A stretch of 64,000 nucleotides of DNA from Paramecium sonneborni (GCA_905182985.1 CAJJDN010000050.1:124001-188000); one strand, 5' to 3'. Numbered from the stretch's first letter, positions 1 through 11,775 are shown. Notes: a model not told the origin generated them from the sequence alone. Made by a program: numbers and translations.

Positions 1-2
1 CA

Positions 3-800
3 TCATCTTAGATTAATTTAATGAAGCTCGGAAATTATTTAAATTCTTTTGTAGATGATGGGTTTTAATTATGCTTTAGTTTAAATGATAAAATAATTGA
101 AACACCATTTTAAGCGGAAAGAAAAGATTTTGATCCATAACAAATTTTAGTCACTTCAATTCTCAATATTCGTAACACAATTTTTTTTTAAATAAACTTT
201 TTAAAATTTGGAGATACATTGATTGATATATCTAATTTCACTGTTTACGTATAAAATTCAAAAATGAGAGATGATTGCATTGATAATTCAACATTGTTTA
301 TTGAATTTAGTTTCTTCCCTAACTGGATCCTTAATTAGTTATAACCAGAATTTCAAAAAATAGGATTCAATCTTTTTGTTAGAAATACATTTCAGTTTTA
401 TACTTGCGAAAAGTAAGAAAAAGAGCATGAAAATAAACCTGATTTTTTGTTTTTTAACGAAGAAAATAAGTAAAATCCAATAATTTATTCAGCAGATTAA
501 TATTTAAATTCAATTTTTCTAGAAGAAAAACACTTATTAAAGATATCTAACTCTAGTATAGAGTATATCATTTTTCTTAGCTAGTCTTTTATTGAAAATA
601 AGAAAATGTATTTTAACTTTAAAGAAAATTTTGTTGCTATTTCAAATTATAAAGAGGAAAGATGTTTTAATTATTAAGTTTCATCTTATTATTTGTATGA
701 GGTACAAGTCTTATGGATTTCTGTTCCTTCAATAATTTTATTAAGCTTTTTTTTAATTTATTTTTAAATAAATCCTTATTAGAGTTAAGACATCCTATGA
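3..800 (+). CDS. C-terminal part of a membrane-anchored protein (5' end outside window)
   Basis: One reading frame is open from base 3 to TGA at 798-800 when TAA/TAG are read as Gln. About 265 residues are visible. The body is polar and soluble-looking, and a hydrophobic stretch near the end (VLWISVPSIILLSFFLIYF) looks like a single membrane anchor followed by a short tail. An in-frame ATG lies at 21, but there is no reason to prefer it because the frame runs into the window edge. I do not recognise the family. Coding is inferred from the length of the TGA-free frame and its protein-like composition. Confidence 0.6.
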
Positions 801-886
801 TAAGAATTGCAATAGATTTAAATACATATTATTATTCAAAAATATTTATTATTAGTAATTTTTCTATAAATAATAAATTACACAAG

Positions 887-1395
887 ATGTAATATTCTCA
901 ACCATAATACGATCGACCCCCCTACGAGGCAGTGTACCATCAAAATCAATTTAATCAATAAAATTAAGGACCTTACTAAAATTAAATGGCAGTTTATCCA
1001 TAGTAATAAGGTGGATATCCTCCTAATTAAATTTAAAATCCATAATATTAAGGATAACCTTATTAATAAGTATATCCAAATCAGTTTCAAGGTAACTATC
1101 CACCTTAATCAACTAATATTGGGTATATTTTTATCATTCTCATATTAGTTTTAACTTTTAACCTGGTATAATCTTGGAAGGAGATAAATTATGCTTTTAT
1201 TGTAATAGGCCATATAATCTTGTATAATAAAGAAAAATTGGAGGATAAGTTTTTCTGGCATTTCTGTTGCTTTTAATATTTTTCTGGCCTTTGTGCTGGT
1301 TGCCATTTGTCATGGAAGACTGCAAAGATAAATATTATTATTGTTCATAATGTGGTAAATTAATATATAAAAGATAATATACTATGATGAGTTGA
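887..1395 (+). CDS. LITAF-domain membrane-associated zinc protein
   Basis: The spliced product is 160 residues. The N-terminal half is rich in Gln, Pro, Tyr and Asn. The C-terminal half is a LITAF-like domain: a first CxxC knuckle (LCFYCNRP), a hydrophobic stretch (VFLAFLLLLIFFWPLCWLPF) and a second cysteine pair (YYYCSQCG). In the LITAF/SIMPLE family the two halves form one zinc site around a membrane-inserted helix on endosomes and lysosomes. One 26-nt intron at 1123-1148 (GT-AG) restores the frame exactly between the two halves. The start is the first ATG in frame. A 5'-truncated second copy at 2096-2558 is an assembly duplicate. Confidence 0.85.
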
Positions 1396-2094
1396 TTAAT
1401 TATGCATATAATAAAACAATTTTTGATAAAAACAGTTCAAAAATTTTTATTTCTTGAGTATTTACGAAAGTTCTAGTCTTTATATGATATCCTATGAACT
1501 TTTTAATAGCTCTATTTTTATTTAAATTATCTATATAGTTTTTCATATTAAAATTAAGCAAATACATATCTAAAAACAATGAAAATAGAAAAATTCAAAA
1601 ATTAAACATTTTAAATTTAACCAAATTTTTATCAAAATATTGGTTCATAACTAATTTATTCTATCCAATTATTTTGATTCAAAAGCTTTTTTCCATTAAA
1701 ATCAGAAATATCTGAAGATATTTGATTGAAATATTAAGTTGCAAATACCATTCTGCATTTTCTATGCCTTCTGCATAAATTAAAGATACAAAATCAAGAG
1801 AAACTTTAAATTTCGTAAATAATTTTATTTTAAGTTTCTTTAGAAATTGCGTTCGAGATTAATTAAGTATAAATTTGAAAATCTATAAATTTAGAAATTT
1901 TATTCTATAAATTAACTTTAGGACAACCACTTTAAGAACACATTTAAATTATAAATGATTAAATTTTTATAATTTTTAAAAACTCAATAATTAATATTAT
2001 TTACATTCATATTTGAATATTTTATTTAGAGTATTTTAAATTTGAATTCAAAAGAATTTTCAAGAGAATAAATAGTACTTAATTTAAATTAGAG
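933..2094. repeat. First copy of a 1162-bp duplicated block ending at an N
   Basis: Bases 933-2094 reappear at 2096-3257 with no difference that I could see by eye, separated only by one N at 2095. The block starts inside the LITAF gene and ends in intergenic DNA. The best explanation is two contigs with overlapping ends that were joined with an N instead of being merged. Confidence 0.95.
1679..1943 (-). CDS. Possible small gene, unrecognised
   Basis: A minus-strand ATG at 1943 opens a protein-like frame (MCSQSGCPKVNLQNKISKF). It can be joined through a 34-nt GT-AG interval to a second coding-looking piece (GIENAEWYLQLNISIKYLQ), ending at TGA 1679-1681. The candidate intron is longer than most here, and random TGA-free frames are common in such AT-rich DNA, so this is weak. 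The same frame recurs at 2842-3106 in the duplicate block. No family is recognised. Confidence 0.3.
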
Positions 2095-2095
2095 N
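2095..2095. other. Single-N assembly join
   Basis: A lone N sits at the junction of the two copies. Sequence left of it ends where the first copy ends, and sequence right of it restarts at the equivalent of base 933. Confidence 0.95.
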
Positions 2096-2558
2096 TGTAC
2101 CATCAAAATCAATTTAATCAATAAAATTAAGGACCTTACTAAAATTAAATGGCAGTTTATCCATAGTAATAAGGTGGATATCCTCCTAATTAAATTTAAA
2201 ATCCATAATATTAAGGATAACCTTATTAATAAGTATATCCAAATCAGTTTCAAGGTAACTATCCACCTTAATCAACTAATATTGGGTATATTTTTATCAT
2301 TCTCATATTAGTTTTAACTTTTAACCTGGTATAATCTTGGAAGGAGATAAATTATGCTTTTATTGTAATAGGCCATATAATCTTGTATAATAAAGAAAAA
2401 TTGGAGGATAAGTTTTTCTGGCATTTCTGTTGCTTTTAATATTTTTCTGGCCTTTGTGCTGGTTGCCATTTGTCATGGAAGACTGCAAAGATAAATATTA
2501 TTATTGTTCATAATGTGGTAAATTAATATATAAAAGATAATATACTATGATGAGTTGA
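2096..2558 (+). pseudogene. 5'-truncated duplicate of the LITAF gene (assembly artefact)
   Basis: The reading frame, intron and TGA are the same as in 887-1395, but the start codon and first 15 codons are missing because the copy begins right after the N. I treat it as the overlapping end of the next contig and not as a real gene copy. Confidence 0.85.
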
Positions 2559-3257
2559 TTAATTATGCATATAATAAAACAATTTTTGATAAAAACAGTT
2601 CAAAAATTTTTATTTCTTGAGTATTTACGAAAGTTCTAGTCTTTATATGATATCCTATGAACTTTTTAATAGCTCTATTTTTATTTAAATTATCTATATA
2701 GTTTTTCATATTAAAATTAAGCAAATACATATCTAAAAACAATGAAAATAGAAAAATTCAAAAATTAAACATTTTAAATTTAACCAAATTTTTATCAAAA
2801 TATTGGTTCATAACTAATTTATTCTATCCAATTATTTTGATTCAAAAGCTTTTTTCCATTAAAATCAGAAATATCTGAAGATATTTGATTGAAATATTAA
2901 GTTGCAAATACCATTCTGCATTTTCTATGCCTTCTGCATAAATTAAAGATACAAAATCAAGAGAAACTTTAAATTTCGTAAATAATTTTATTTTAAGTTT
3001 CTTTAGAAATTGCGTTCGAGATTAATTAAGTATAAATTTGAAAATCTATAAATTTAGAAATTTTATTCTATAAATTAACTTTAGGACAACCACTTTAAGA
3101 ACACATTTAAATTATAAATGATTAAATTTTTATAATTTTTAAAAACTCAATAATTAATATTATTTACATTCATATTTGAATATTTTATTTAGAGTATTTT
3201 AAATTTGAATTCAAAAGAATTTTCAAGAGAATAAATAGTACTTAATTTAAATTAGAG
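2096..3257. repeat. Second copy of the 1162-bp block (probable contig overlap)
   Basis: This matches 933-2094 at a constant offset of 1163. It carries a LITAF gene without its first 15 codons and a second copy of the weak minus-strand ORF described at 1679-1943 (here 2842-3106). Confidence 0.95.
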
Positions 3258-3919
3258 ATCTTTTGCAAAATAAAGTATTTCCACTTCAACAAATTTACCA
3301 TTAAGAAGGATATCTGAGTAGTGACAGTTAAAAATCAATAGAGGTTAAGTATTTTAATTTTTTAGAAGTAATATTAATTTTGGAAATGCGTTAATCATTT
3401 TTGATCATGTGTTATTTTAAAATTTTATAAGACCATTTACACATTTAATGCTAGAAGTATAGAAATGTAAGTTAGTATAGCATTTCTATTACTGCTATAA
3501 ATAATAATAAAAAATTAAATGCTTATACATTAATCTATTGGCCTTTTGGTTAATTGCCGTTTTTAATAAGTGAATTTAAAGATAAACATTTTTTTCTTTA
3601 TAAATTCTTTTATAATATAGAACAAAAAAAATCTACATTGCGAAATTGAATGAAGTATATTTTTATAATATTTATTTAATTTTTAATTAATGATATTTCT
3701 TTAATAGTTTTATGTTATATGTTTTATTTCCCGTACATTATGTAAAAATTTTCCTGAAGTTTCAAATGTAAATCAGCTTTTAAAACTACTATAATTCGTT
3801 TTATCTTATTAAATCATCAATTTATTGATTCATTAATTAAATAGAAATATAATATAAGGAGGAATTGTTAAGACTTTCTATTATTGTGAATTTATTTATT
3901 TTATATAATGAATGGATGA
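3258..3919. other. Intergenic AT-rich stretch
   Basis: No convincing frame, RNA gene or repeat was seen. It separates the LITAF region from the convergent end of the twin CX9C gene. Confidence 0.5.
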
Positions 3920-4350
3920 TCAAAGTCCTAATTCCTTAAAATTGGGATTTGGTCTTGAGTATTCGTTGGTTAAGAAATATCTATAATTATCTAATTTAAT
4001 TACTCTGGGAAATACTTTTTGGCTAGACCATAAGAGGCATTCATTCTAACACATAATTAGAAATAATTTCTAGCATCTAAACATTCTGGTACATAAGAGT
4101 CCTCAAAAAGACCGAATTGATTCTTACAATGTTAAGCCATTCTATCATAAAGATGGCAAGCTAATAATTGATTAGCCTGCAATATTATATATAATTACTT
4201 TATATTCAACAAACTCAAATTTAAGATTATCCAATAATTTTACATGATTCTTTGTTAATGTTTATAAATTTATCATATTTCTAAACATAAAATCTCATAT
4301 TAATTAGACATCATACCTTCCTCTTCCCAAACTTCATTATAGATAGGCAT
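3920..4350 (-). CDS. Twin CX9C (CHCH) mitochondrial intermembrane-space protein
   Basis: The spliced product is 120 residues. Two cysteine pairs with exactly nine residues between members are visible: CHLYDRMAQHC and CLDARNYFQLC, separated by 15 residues, which is the CHCH coiled-coil-helix signature. Such proteins are oxidised by Mia40/Erv1 in the mitochondrial intermembrane space and often serve respiratory complexes. The C-terminus ends RPNPNFKELGL. Three introns of 23, 22 and 23 nt give a continuous frame from ATG 4350 to TGA 3920-3922. The first intron position is the least certain. Which CHCH family it belongs to was not determined. Confidence 0.75.
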
Positions 4351-5281
4351 TTTTTGTTAATTTTTATATATTTAATATTGAATTAAAAAATTATGTAATT
4401 AAATTAACTAAAATTCATTTATAATCAATAATCTAATTTATTATTGCTGGTTTGAGTGTGTTGATATTCTTTTTAGAAAATGTGTAAAATAGTATCTTTT
4501 TAATTCTATGCAGAATAAGCTTTTCGATAAATAAATTATTTTTAGACACAATTAGCTGATTTTTAGAGTATCAACAATTAAATTCTTTTGTTTTTAAAAT
4601 ATGGTTTAGTAGATAAAAACTGGTTTTATATCTACCAATCTTTCAATTAAGGTTATTATGGTTTCTAAATTACCTATTCCATCAATATCTGTTAATTTAA
4701 ACCATTCTATAATTTTCAAAATTTCCTAGATAATTATATTTTAAAGAAAAATTTGACAATAATTTTTATTGCATTCTAAAAAAAAATTTCAAGTATTATG
4801 TACGAAAATCCCAAGATTCGCAAATATAACCCTCAATACTAGAATTTTTAAAAGTTTTTTATTTTTTACTTATAACGATAATGTTATACTAAAAAATTAA
4901 TATATCATACAATAAGCAAATTCATAATCCTCTTATTTTAAATTAAATTAATATTTGACATTATTGAGTTTTTATTATTAGTATTCGGTTGATTTGGTTG
5001 GATGTATTAAAGAATGGACCAAATGCTAAAGTTTTAAATTTAAAGAAAATCAACGAAAGTATTTAAATTTGATACAAAATTCGTCACAATTTACATCAAA
5101 TATTTTCTAATATTTTTGAAGTAAATAAATATTAAGAAAAAAACAAAAGATCAGAATGTATTAATTATTAATTTTTATTAAAAATGTATTAGATTAAAAA
5201 TAAAAATCATTATAAATAGTCTTCATAAATTTTTTTCAGTAAATTATAAAATCTTTTTTAATATGATATAGGTAAAATTGT
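4351..5281. other. Intergenic AT-rich stretch
   Basis: No supportable gene was found. Bases 5213-5281 are already part of the second duplicated block, outside its coding part. Confidence 0.4.
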
Positions 5282-6330
5282 TCAATCATTTTGATCATCA
5301 TTTTCCTCTGCTATTTCTTCAGGATATTCACCTTCTCCGTCCTCACCATCTTCATTTAGTTGTTCTGGATCAATCCCGAATAAATGCAAGTTTTACTAAA
5401 TTTTTGGAATAAATTACACTAAAGATTTCTCTGAATTGATTATTTTCATTAGCTAATTTATCAACTTCCTCTTATAATTGTTATTTCTCATCACTTAAAT
5501 TTTAATATAATGGCTTAAAATTCTCAATCAATTCTACAATTAAATATATTCATGTAAAATACCTTCTAATCTTCTACAATCCTCATCTTTAACTTCAAGT
5601 TACTGTTATAAATTCTAAATCATTTGATCTTTATCATTATCTTAACTTTTTGATAATTTCTTATTTGAAGAGAATTGATTTTTTGTATTACGACTATTGT
5701 TTGCTTATTCTTCTTGAATTTATTGAATTGCTTCTTACATATCTTAAAGTTACTATTGATATTACTCAATAATTTAGTCTTTCATATCTGACTCTTATTA
5801 TAATTCTTCGATTTTTTTTTATATTTCTTCCTAAGATATAAATTTTAAAATAATTTACAAAATTAAATTCCTGTGTTATTTATTCCAACTATTACTCTTT
5901 TTCATTATAAGCTTATTCTAGTTCATTAAGTTAAGATTCATATTATTGTCGAACTTTATTGATTTCATCTTGTAAATGCCTATTAGATTAGTTGAGTTTT
6001 TAATTTAAATTTTTATTTTCATCTTATAATTATTAGATTTTTTGTTTATCTTCTCTCTGTTTAGATTCATAATCCTATTCTAATTTAGATCTATTGAAAT
6101 AAGAATTTTAATTTACAATCGCTTTTAAAACTCTTTTTCTTTATCTCTAGCCATATTCAATTCAGCTTTTAATCTTTCAGTTTATTACTATTCATCCTTT
6201 AATTAATTAATAATAGATTAGCTTCCTCTATCTAATTCCTAAGGCTTTTGATTAGAAGTATACTATTTTTTATCAAAACCTGAGTATTGCTAATCATATC
6301 TTTTATCATGGCTATCGAGTTTTTTTTCTA
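5213..6330. repeat. First copy of a 1118-bp duplicated block ending at an N
   Basis: Bases 5213-6330 match 6332-7449 at a constant offset of 1119, with one N between. The eight-T run near the end is the same length in both. As with the first block, this looks like an unmerged contig overlap. Confidence 0.95.
5282..6330 (-). pseudogene. 5'-truncated duplicate of the B-box coiled-coil gene (assembly artefact)
   Basis: The minus-strand frame with the same introns and the same acidic end (stop at 5282-5284) as the gene at 6401-7844 is present, but it is cut at the N and lacks the start and zinc-binding region. It should not be counted as a separate gene. Confidence 0.85.
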
Positions 6331-6331
6331 N
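6331..6331. other. Single-N assembly join
   Basis: A lone N separates the two copies. The right-hand copy continues into the complete B-box gene and the left-hand copy stops inside it. Confidence 0.95.
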
Positions 6332-7449
6332 TAAATAGTCTTCATAAATTTTTTTCAGTAAATTATAAAATCTTTTTTAATATGATATAGGTAAAATTGT
6401 TCAATCATTTTGATCATCATTTTCCTCTGCTATTTCTTCAGGATATTCACCTTCTCCGTCCTCACCATCTTCATTTAGTTGTTCTGGATCAATCCCGAAT
6501 AAATGCAAGTTTTACTAAATTTTTGGAATAAATTACACTAAAGATTTCTCTGAATTGATTATTTTCATTAGCTAATTTATCAACTTCCTCTTATAATTGT
6601 TATTTCTCATCACTTAAATTTTAATATAATGGCTTAAAATTCTCAATCAATTCTACAATTAAATATATTCATGTAAAATACCTTCTAATCTTCTACAATC
6701 CTCATCTTTAACTTCAAGTTACTGTTATAAATTCTAAATCATTTGATCTTTATCATTATCTTAACTTTTTGATAATTTCTTATTTGAAGAGAATTGATTT
6801 TTTGTATTACGACTATTGTTTGCTTATTCTTCTTGAATTTATTGAATTGCTTCTTACATATCTTAAAGTTACTATTGATATTACTCAATAATTTAGTCTT
6901 TCATATCTGACTCTTATTATAATTCTTCGATTTTTTTTTATATTTCTTCCTAAGATATAAATTTTAAAATAATTTACAAAATTAAATTCCTGTGTTATTT
7001 ATTCCAACTATTACTCTTTTTCATTATAAGCTTATTCTAGTTCATTAAGTTAAGATTCATATTATTGTCGAACTTTATTGATTTCATCTTGTAAATGCCT
7101 ATTAGATTAGTTGAGTTTTTAATTTAAATTTTTATTTTCATCTTATAATTATTAGATTTTTTGTTTATCTTCTCTCTGTTTAGATTCATAATCCTATTCT
7201 AATTTAGATCTATTGAAATAAGAATTTTAATTTACAATCGCTTTTAAAACTCTTTTTCTTTATCTCTAGCCATATTCAATTCAGCTTTTAATCTTTCAGT
7301 TTATTACTATTCATCCTTTAATTAATTAATAATAGATTAGCTTCCTCTATCTAATTCCTAAGGCTTTTGATTAGAAGTATACTATTTTTTATCAAAACCT
7401 GAGTATTGCTAATCATATCTTTTATCATGGCTATCGAGTTTTTTTTCTA
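6332..7449. repeat. Second copy of the 1118-bp block (probable contig overlap)
   Basis: This repeats 5213-6330. It contains the 3' two-thirds of the B-box coiled-coil gene and is contiguous with that gene's 5' end. Confidence 0.95.
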
Positions 7450-7844
7450 AATAATCATATTTCCTATCAGGATATTCTGGTTTTCTATTAACATCAATAG
7501 TTTTAGAATAATCAGGTTTTCTTGTTTCACTTGCTAAATATTCTTTAGTTGGCGGTTAAGCTTTAAATTCATTCTTTTTAATTTAATTTGATTGTTCTAG
7601 CTTAACAGGAGCAGGAACAAAATTCTAAGTTTTTTGATACATTTCTATATTTTAAGCGAATAAGTGTACCCTAATAAGGAATGATTTCAGTTTTATGTTA
7701 TTAATCGATAGGACCTGTGCGATTATGAATTTACGAATCACAGGAATAACATAATCTATAAGTTTAACCATATCGACATTAAGAACATTTGATAGTAGCT
7801 GGTCTTTGTTAACATTTCTGACACTTTACAAATAGAGATTGCAT
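6401..7844 (-). CDS. B-box-like zinc finger and coiled-coil protein
   Basis: The product is 437 residues after removing five introns of 25, 26, 28, 29 and 22 nt; four lie at 7646-7670, 6950-6977, 6653-6681 and 6515-6536. The N-terminus has paired CxxC knuckles (CQKC, CSQC, CYSC then H), a B-box-like zinc arrangement. A Lys/Tyr/Pro-rich linker is followed by a long Gln/Glu/Lys coiled coil, a conserved-looking end (NLHLFGIDPEQ) and a strongly acidic tail. The function is unknown; a scaffolding role is inferred only from architecture. The start is the ATG directly before the zinc motif. Confidence 0.75.
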
Positions 7845-7947
7845 ATTTGAATTTATGTTATTGTATTAAATTTTATTTGAATTTTCTACAAATACAGAAA
7901 TATATATAAATAAATTATATTTATTATTTTTAATATGACATATAACA

Positions 7948-9015
7948 TCAAGCCCAGACTTGACCTCTAAATTGAATAGCTCTAGAATTCTTCCATCCTT
8001 TTTTAAAGTGATTATAATATACACCATCTCTAACTGCATACATTTCCCATCTTAAATTAAATAAATAAAATAAATTTACCTAAGAGAGAGATTATTTCTA
8101 TAAAATCCTCTAGTCTTCAAATAAGCAAAAGGATAGATTAAAGCAACTCCTGTTAAGAACATATAATATCTGACAGTCTTATCTGGTCTTTAGAAACCAC
8201 TTCTTCTTTAGACAAATTAAATGAAATTTGTAACATCAAATGCCATTTAAGGAGTAGATGCAGGTGTACCATCTTCATAATCAACGAGACCTATTCAATT
8301 AGAATATTGATATTAATACCATCATGCAATTATCTAACCATACCAATTATCATATGATCAAAATAGGGATTGTATGCTTTTCCTTTCGGAACATCCAATC
8401 CTTAATAAGGTTTGTAATGATAACCAGTCAAAATATTGTAGATGTAATTGATACCTCCTGGTCTAAGTCTAATTTTTGAGAAATCTGTTGGCCAAACACC
8501 ACCATTAGCATTTTTGGCTTAATCTTAAGAAAAGTAAGGTGGATAGATTCCTAAAATAATGAATTATTAATAGGATGAGTACTATCATGAATATATCTAT
8601 CTCTCTCATCCCATTCTTAGTAATAAAATTGTTTGAAATGATGATGAGCAGGATGAATTGTGAAATTGCTAACTAAGGCTGCTAATTCTAATTGTTTATA
8701 GACTTTATCCAATAAAACATCATATTTTTTATACACAATTCCATGACAATTGGCACAGTTTCTAGAGAAAACAAGAAATCTATAGAATCAGAATGTTTAA
8801 TACCCTCTTCTTACACTTCCCGAATCAAAAGTACCCAAAAATCTATATTATGGCCATGACATATGTCCTCTATGAGTACCTACTTCAGTGACTTGTTCTT
8901 CATAACCCTTGATACCCCAAAAGGCACCAATATCATCTCTATATAACCAGGCATGTACTGTGTTTTCTTTTTGAGTAATCAACATTCCTACTCCTAAACA
9001 AAAAAGAGCCTTCAT
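7948..9015 (-). CDS. CYC1: Cytochrome c1, heme protein of the cytochrome bc1 complex
   Basis: The 317-residue product carries the covalent heme c motif (RNCANCHG) after a segment rich in cyt c1 signatures (HRGHMSWPQYRFLGTF, FDSGSVRRG). It also has the QLHDGLVDYEDGTPAS region, which follows a Met-containing axial-ligand candidate (NPYFDHMIIGM), and a C-terminal membrane anchor (YYMFLTGVALIYPFAYL). Cytochrome c1 passes electrons from the Rieske protein to cytochrome c at the mitochondrial inner membrane. The heme motif is CxxCH, not the single-cysteine form of euglenozoans. Introns of 24, 32, 29 and 29 nt restore the frame. The N-terminus is short before YRDDIGAFW, with little obvious bipartite presequence. 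Confidence 0.93.
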
Positions 9016-9092
9016 TTTAAAAAAATATTTAATATCTAATAAGTAATATCTCTATTTATATATAATGTACTTAAATAATATTAATAATAACC

Positions 9093-10055
9093 TCATTTCT
9101 TGGTTTGGGCTTTAGGTTGAGCTTTTTATGTTGGTTATGGAGCAGTTTTAGCTGGAACAGTCTTAGCAGGTGCTTAAGTTGGTGCTTTCTTAGCATCTTT
9201 AGTTGGAGCTACTTATTTTGTTGGTGCTGCTTATTTAGTTTACTTAGATTACTATGAATATAGATATAAATATTTACAGGAGCAGGCTAAGCCTTTTCTT
9301 TAATTTCAGAAGATGCTTTTCTGTGTTTCTTATGTGCTTCATGTACATCATGAGCTAATTTTTTATAAGCTTCTAAAGCTTATTTTGCTTTAGTTCTTCT
9401 TGCTTATTCAGTCTTCTTTTAAATAGTCTTTCTTCTCAATCTTGATTCAGTTACTAATCTTTAAATTTTTGTAGCTTTTTATCTCTTCTTTCCATCTTTT
9501 GTAGTCCATGTTCTTCTAATAAGATTCTTTTAAACAAGGGCAACACCATCAGTTTTCTTGAATCCAAATAATCTTCTTAATTTAGTTAATCTCTTTGGAC
9601 CTAATCTTCTTGGAACATTTTAATCTGTAAGTCCAGCAATTTCATTTGCTCCCTTTTTAACAACTTATAAGGCAAGGACTCTAATGTCTTAACCAACAAT
9701 GCATCCTCTAATTGATTTTCTTTTCATTTCACCATCTTTTCTTGGTCTATAACCTTTATGTCCTTTTCTCATAAGAATTCTCACTCTGCCCTTGAATAAA
9801 ACACCTTATCTCATTGGAAATCCTTATTTATCATTACCACCTGTGATTTTGAATATATATCCTTTAAATTCATCACCAAGGTTATCAGCTTCTACTACTT
9901 GACCCATTCTTTTATCAAAAAAGATTGAGCTAAAATATTATATATAAAATGTTCATACCATTTCTTGTCATCATCTATTTCGACTGTCTTTTAAGCTCCT
10001 GTTAAGGGATATGATATGTTAAACTATATAAAATAGTTTCAATAGTTACCTTCAT
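9093..10055 (-). CDS. RPS6: Small-subunit ribosomal protein eS6
   Basis: The product has 293 residues. Hallmarks of eS6 are plain: [15 protein letters not shown] at the start, ISGGNDKQGFP-type motif (ITGGNDKQGFPMRQGVL), [15 protein letters not shown] and [15 protein letters not shown]. It sits in the 40S subunit body. Introns of 26, 29 and 26 nt are needed; the first lies directly after the second codon. The C-terminal extension is unusual: after the last intron it is a low-complexity tail of Ala, Pro, Lys, Thr and Gln. I did not see the Arg/Ser cluster that is phosphorylated at the C-terminus of animal eS6. Confidence 0.93.
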
Positions 10056-10099
10056 TAAAATCTTTGGATTTTTTTAAAAATTAGATTTAAAAATATATG

Positions 10100-11033
10100 T
10101 GAAGCATATTAATAAAATATATGAATGAATAAACCAATCAAAAATAAACTTCTATATACCTCTAGAATTTGATACAAATGTCACTTATAATACAAAATTT
10201 ATTGAAAACATAACTAAATCCAATACAATCTAAGCAGCATTTAGTTTAGACAAATCTTTTATAGGCTAATGAATATTAACAGTTCCCTTTACTTTATGTG
10301 ATGATGGATAATTACTTATTGCTTTCTGTTATATCTTGATCTGTATCCTCATGATATAGTCATAATTAATATTTATGCTTTAATTTGTAGATGCTAATAA
10401 GAATTGTAGATGTAATCAATTAAAAAAAATTACATTACGTATGCTAAATTAAATTATTCTAAATTATCAATTAGGATATTCTACACATATTTTATTTATA
10501 TGGTATACCTATAATACGAAATATAAATTTATTCAGATTTGATCTTTTCTAATTAATTCAGCTATTTATCTATTGCCTTGTGCATTATTAATTCCATAAG
10601 TATTACATGTAAGAACCTATAAAATTTACTCTCTTTGTTCCTTAAGCCAAAGAAATACAACTTCTGAAATAAATTTTTTCTTGTTTGGATAAGGAGCTAA
10701 GGCATTTCAAATTCTTTGTGAAATTGCTTTGATAATTACTTTACCTTGACATCTGTAACTGAAAGAATGAAAATTGCAAAGAACTTTACTAAAGAAGGAA
10801 CTTGAGGTTTTTTATTTAAAAGAAGTCTCTTAATATGAACTTCAAGTTTTAGCCATTAAAATTTGCTTTCTTGATTCTTTTATTAAAGGATCATGTAGAG
10901 TTATACTTTCATTCTTTTTCCTTACATGTTTTATCTTAAATGGAATCGGTGATTTAAATCATTAGAACTAGAAGGATAAATTTATATATTTTCAATGTTT
11001 TTAGGATACATGCAAGGCTAAATAGATTTCATT
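10100..11033 (-). pseudogene. Coding-like but frame-broken minus-strand region
   Basis: Several stretches look translated on the minus strand but do not join into one clean gene. From an ATG at 11033 the frame is open through KSIQPCMYPKNIENIQ and VPSLVKFFAIFILSVTDVK. A second frame has ALAPYPNKKKFISEVVFLW and ends at TGA near 10533, with an in-frame TGA just before it. A third piece downstream reads VNIHQPIKDLSKLNAAQIV. I could not find introns that reconcile them. It may be one or two real genes with missed splice sites or sequence errors, or decaying gene remains. No family is assigned. Confidence 0.35.
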
Positions 11034-11775
11034 TATGAAAAAGCCACCTAATAAATTTATCTATGTAATTAATTAAATTTAATTTAAATTTCTTGTTAAT
11101 TACTTTTCATATTTAATACAATATATCTACATTTCTATCTTATATAAATAAATTTTATTAATATTATTAAATAACAGTATTTATTTTTTATTTAAATCTT
11201 ATAAATAAATAATATATAAAGGTTTAAACATAAAACTTTTAGACCATAATTATTTAAATCAGAATGTAAGCTTTAGTTTTGAATATTCAAACCAGATAAA
11301 AAATTAATTTTTATTCTCGAGGCATCAATTTTAAAATCTTAACTTTAAAATAATTTAATTGCTGTTTATGAACTATTTCAAATATTTTATAAATGTAATA
11401 ATATTCTTTCTAGATGATAGGAAATCAGCAATTAAATTGGATATCAGACCAATGATATCAATAAATATTTCCCAAAATAATTAATAATTATTTAAAATTA
11501 TAAAAATTTATAATTATTATGTATTTTTTATTATTTAGATTTTACTCTATAAAAATTATTATTTAAAATCTGTATAATTCTTTAAAAACGAAATAGTTCC
11601 TGCAATAAATATATGTTATAAAATAATAATAATTAAATATTTCTGATATATTTCTAGGTTTATTTTTATGACAAAAATTATTCTACTTTCATTATCTGTC
11701 TCAAAAACACTTTTACTATCCTTAATTTTTTCTTATAAGAAAATTAAGACGATTTTTTTATTAAATAAATTAATA
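11034..11775. other. Intergenic AT-rich stretch
   Basis: Very AT-rich with no frame I would defend. It forms the upstream region of the zinc-finger/TPR gene. Confidence 0.5.

Noticed and set aside
878..1090. Minus-strand Leu/Ile-rich ORF
   Set aside because: It is antisense to the Gln/Pro/Tyr-rich first exon of the LITAF gene.
933..7449. Two recent tandem segmental duplications
   Set aside because: Both are apparently exact, both meet at a single N, and both start and stop inside genes at arbitrary points. Contig overlap explains this better.
10160..10290. MutL/PMS-like N-terminus (resemblance of KLNAAQIVLDL to a PMS ATPase start)
   Set aside because: Only about ten residues resemble the family and the following sequence does not contain the expected ATPase motifs.
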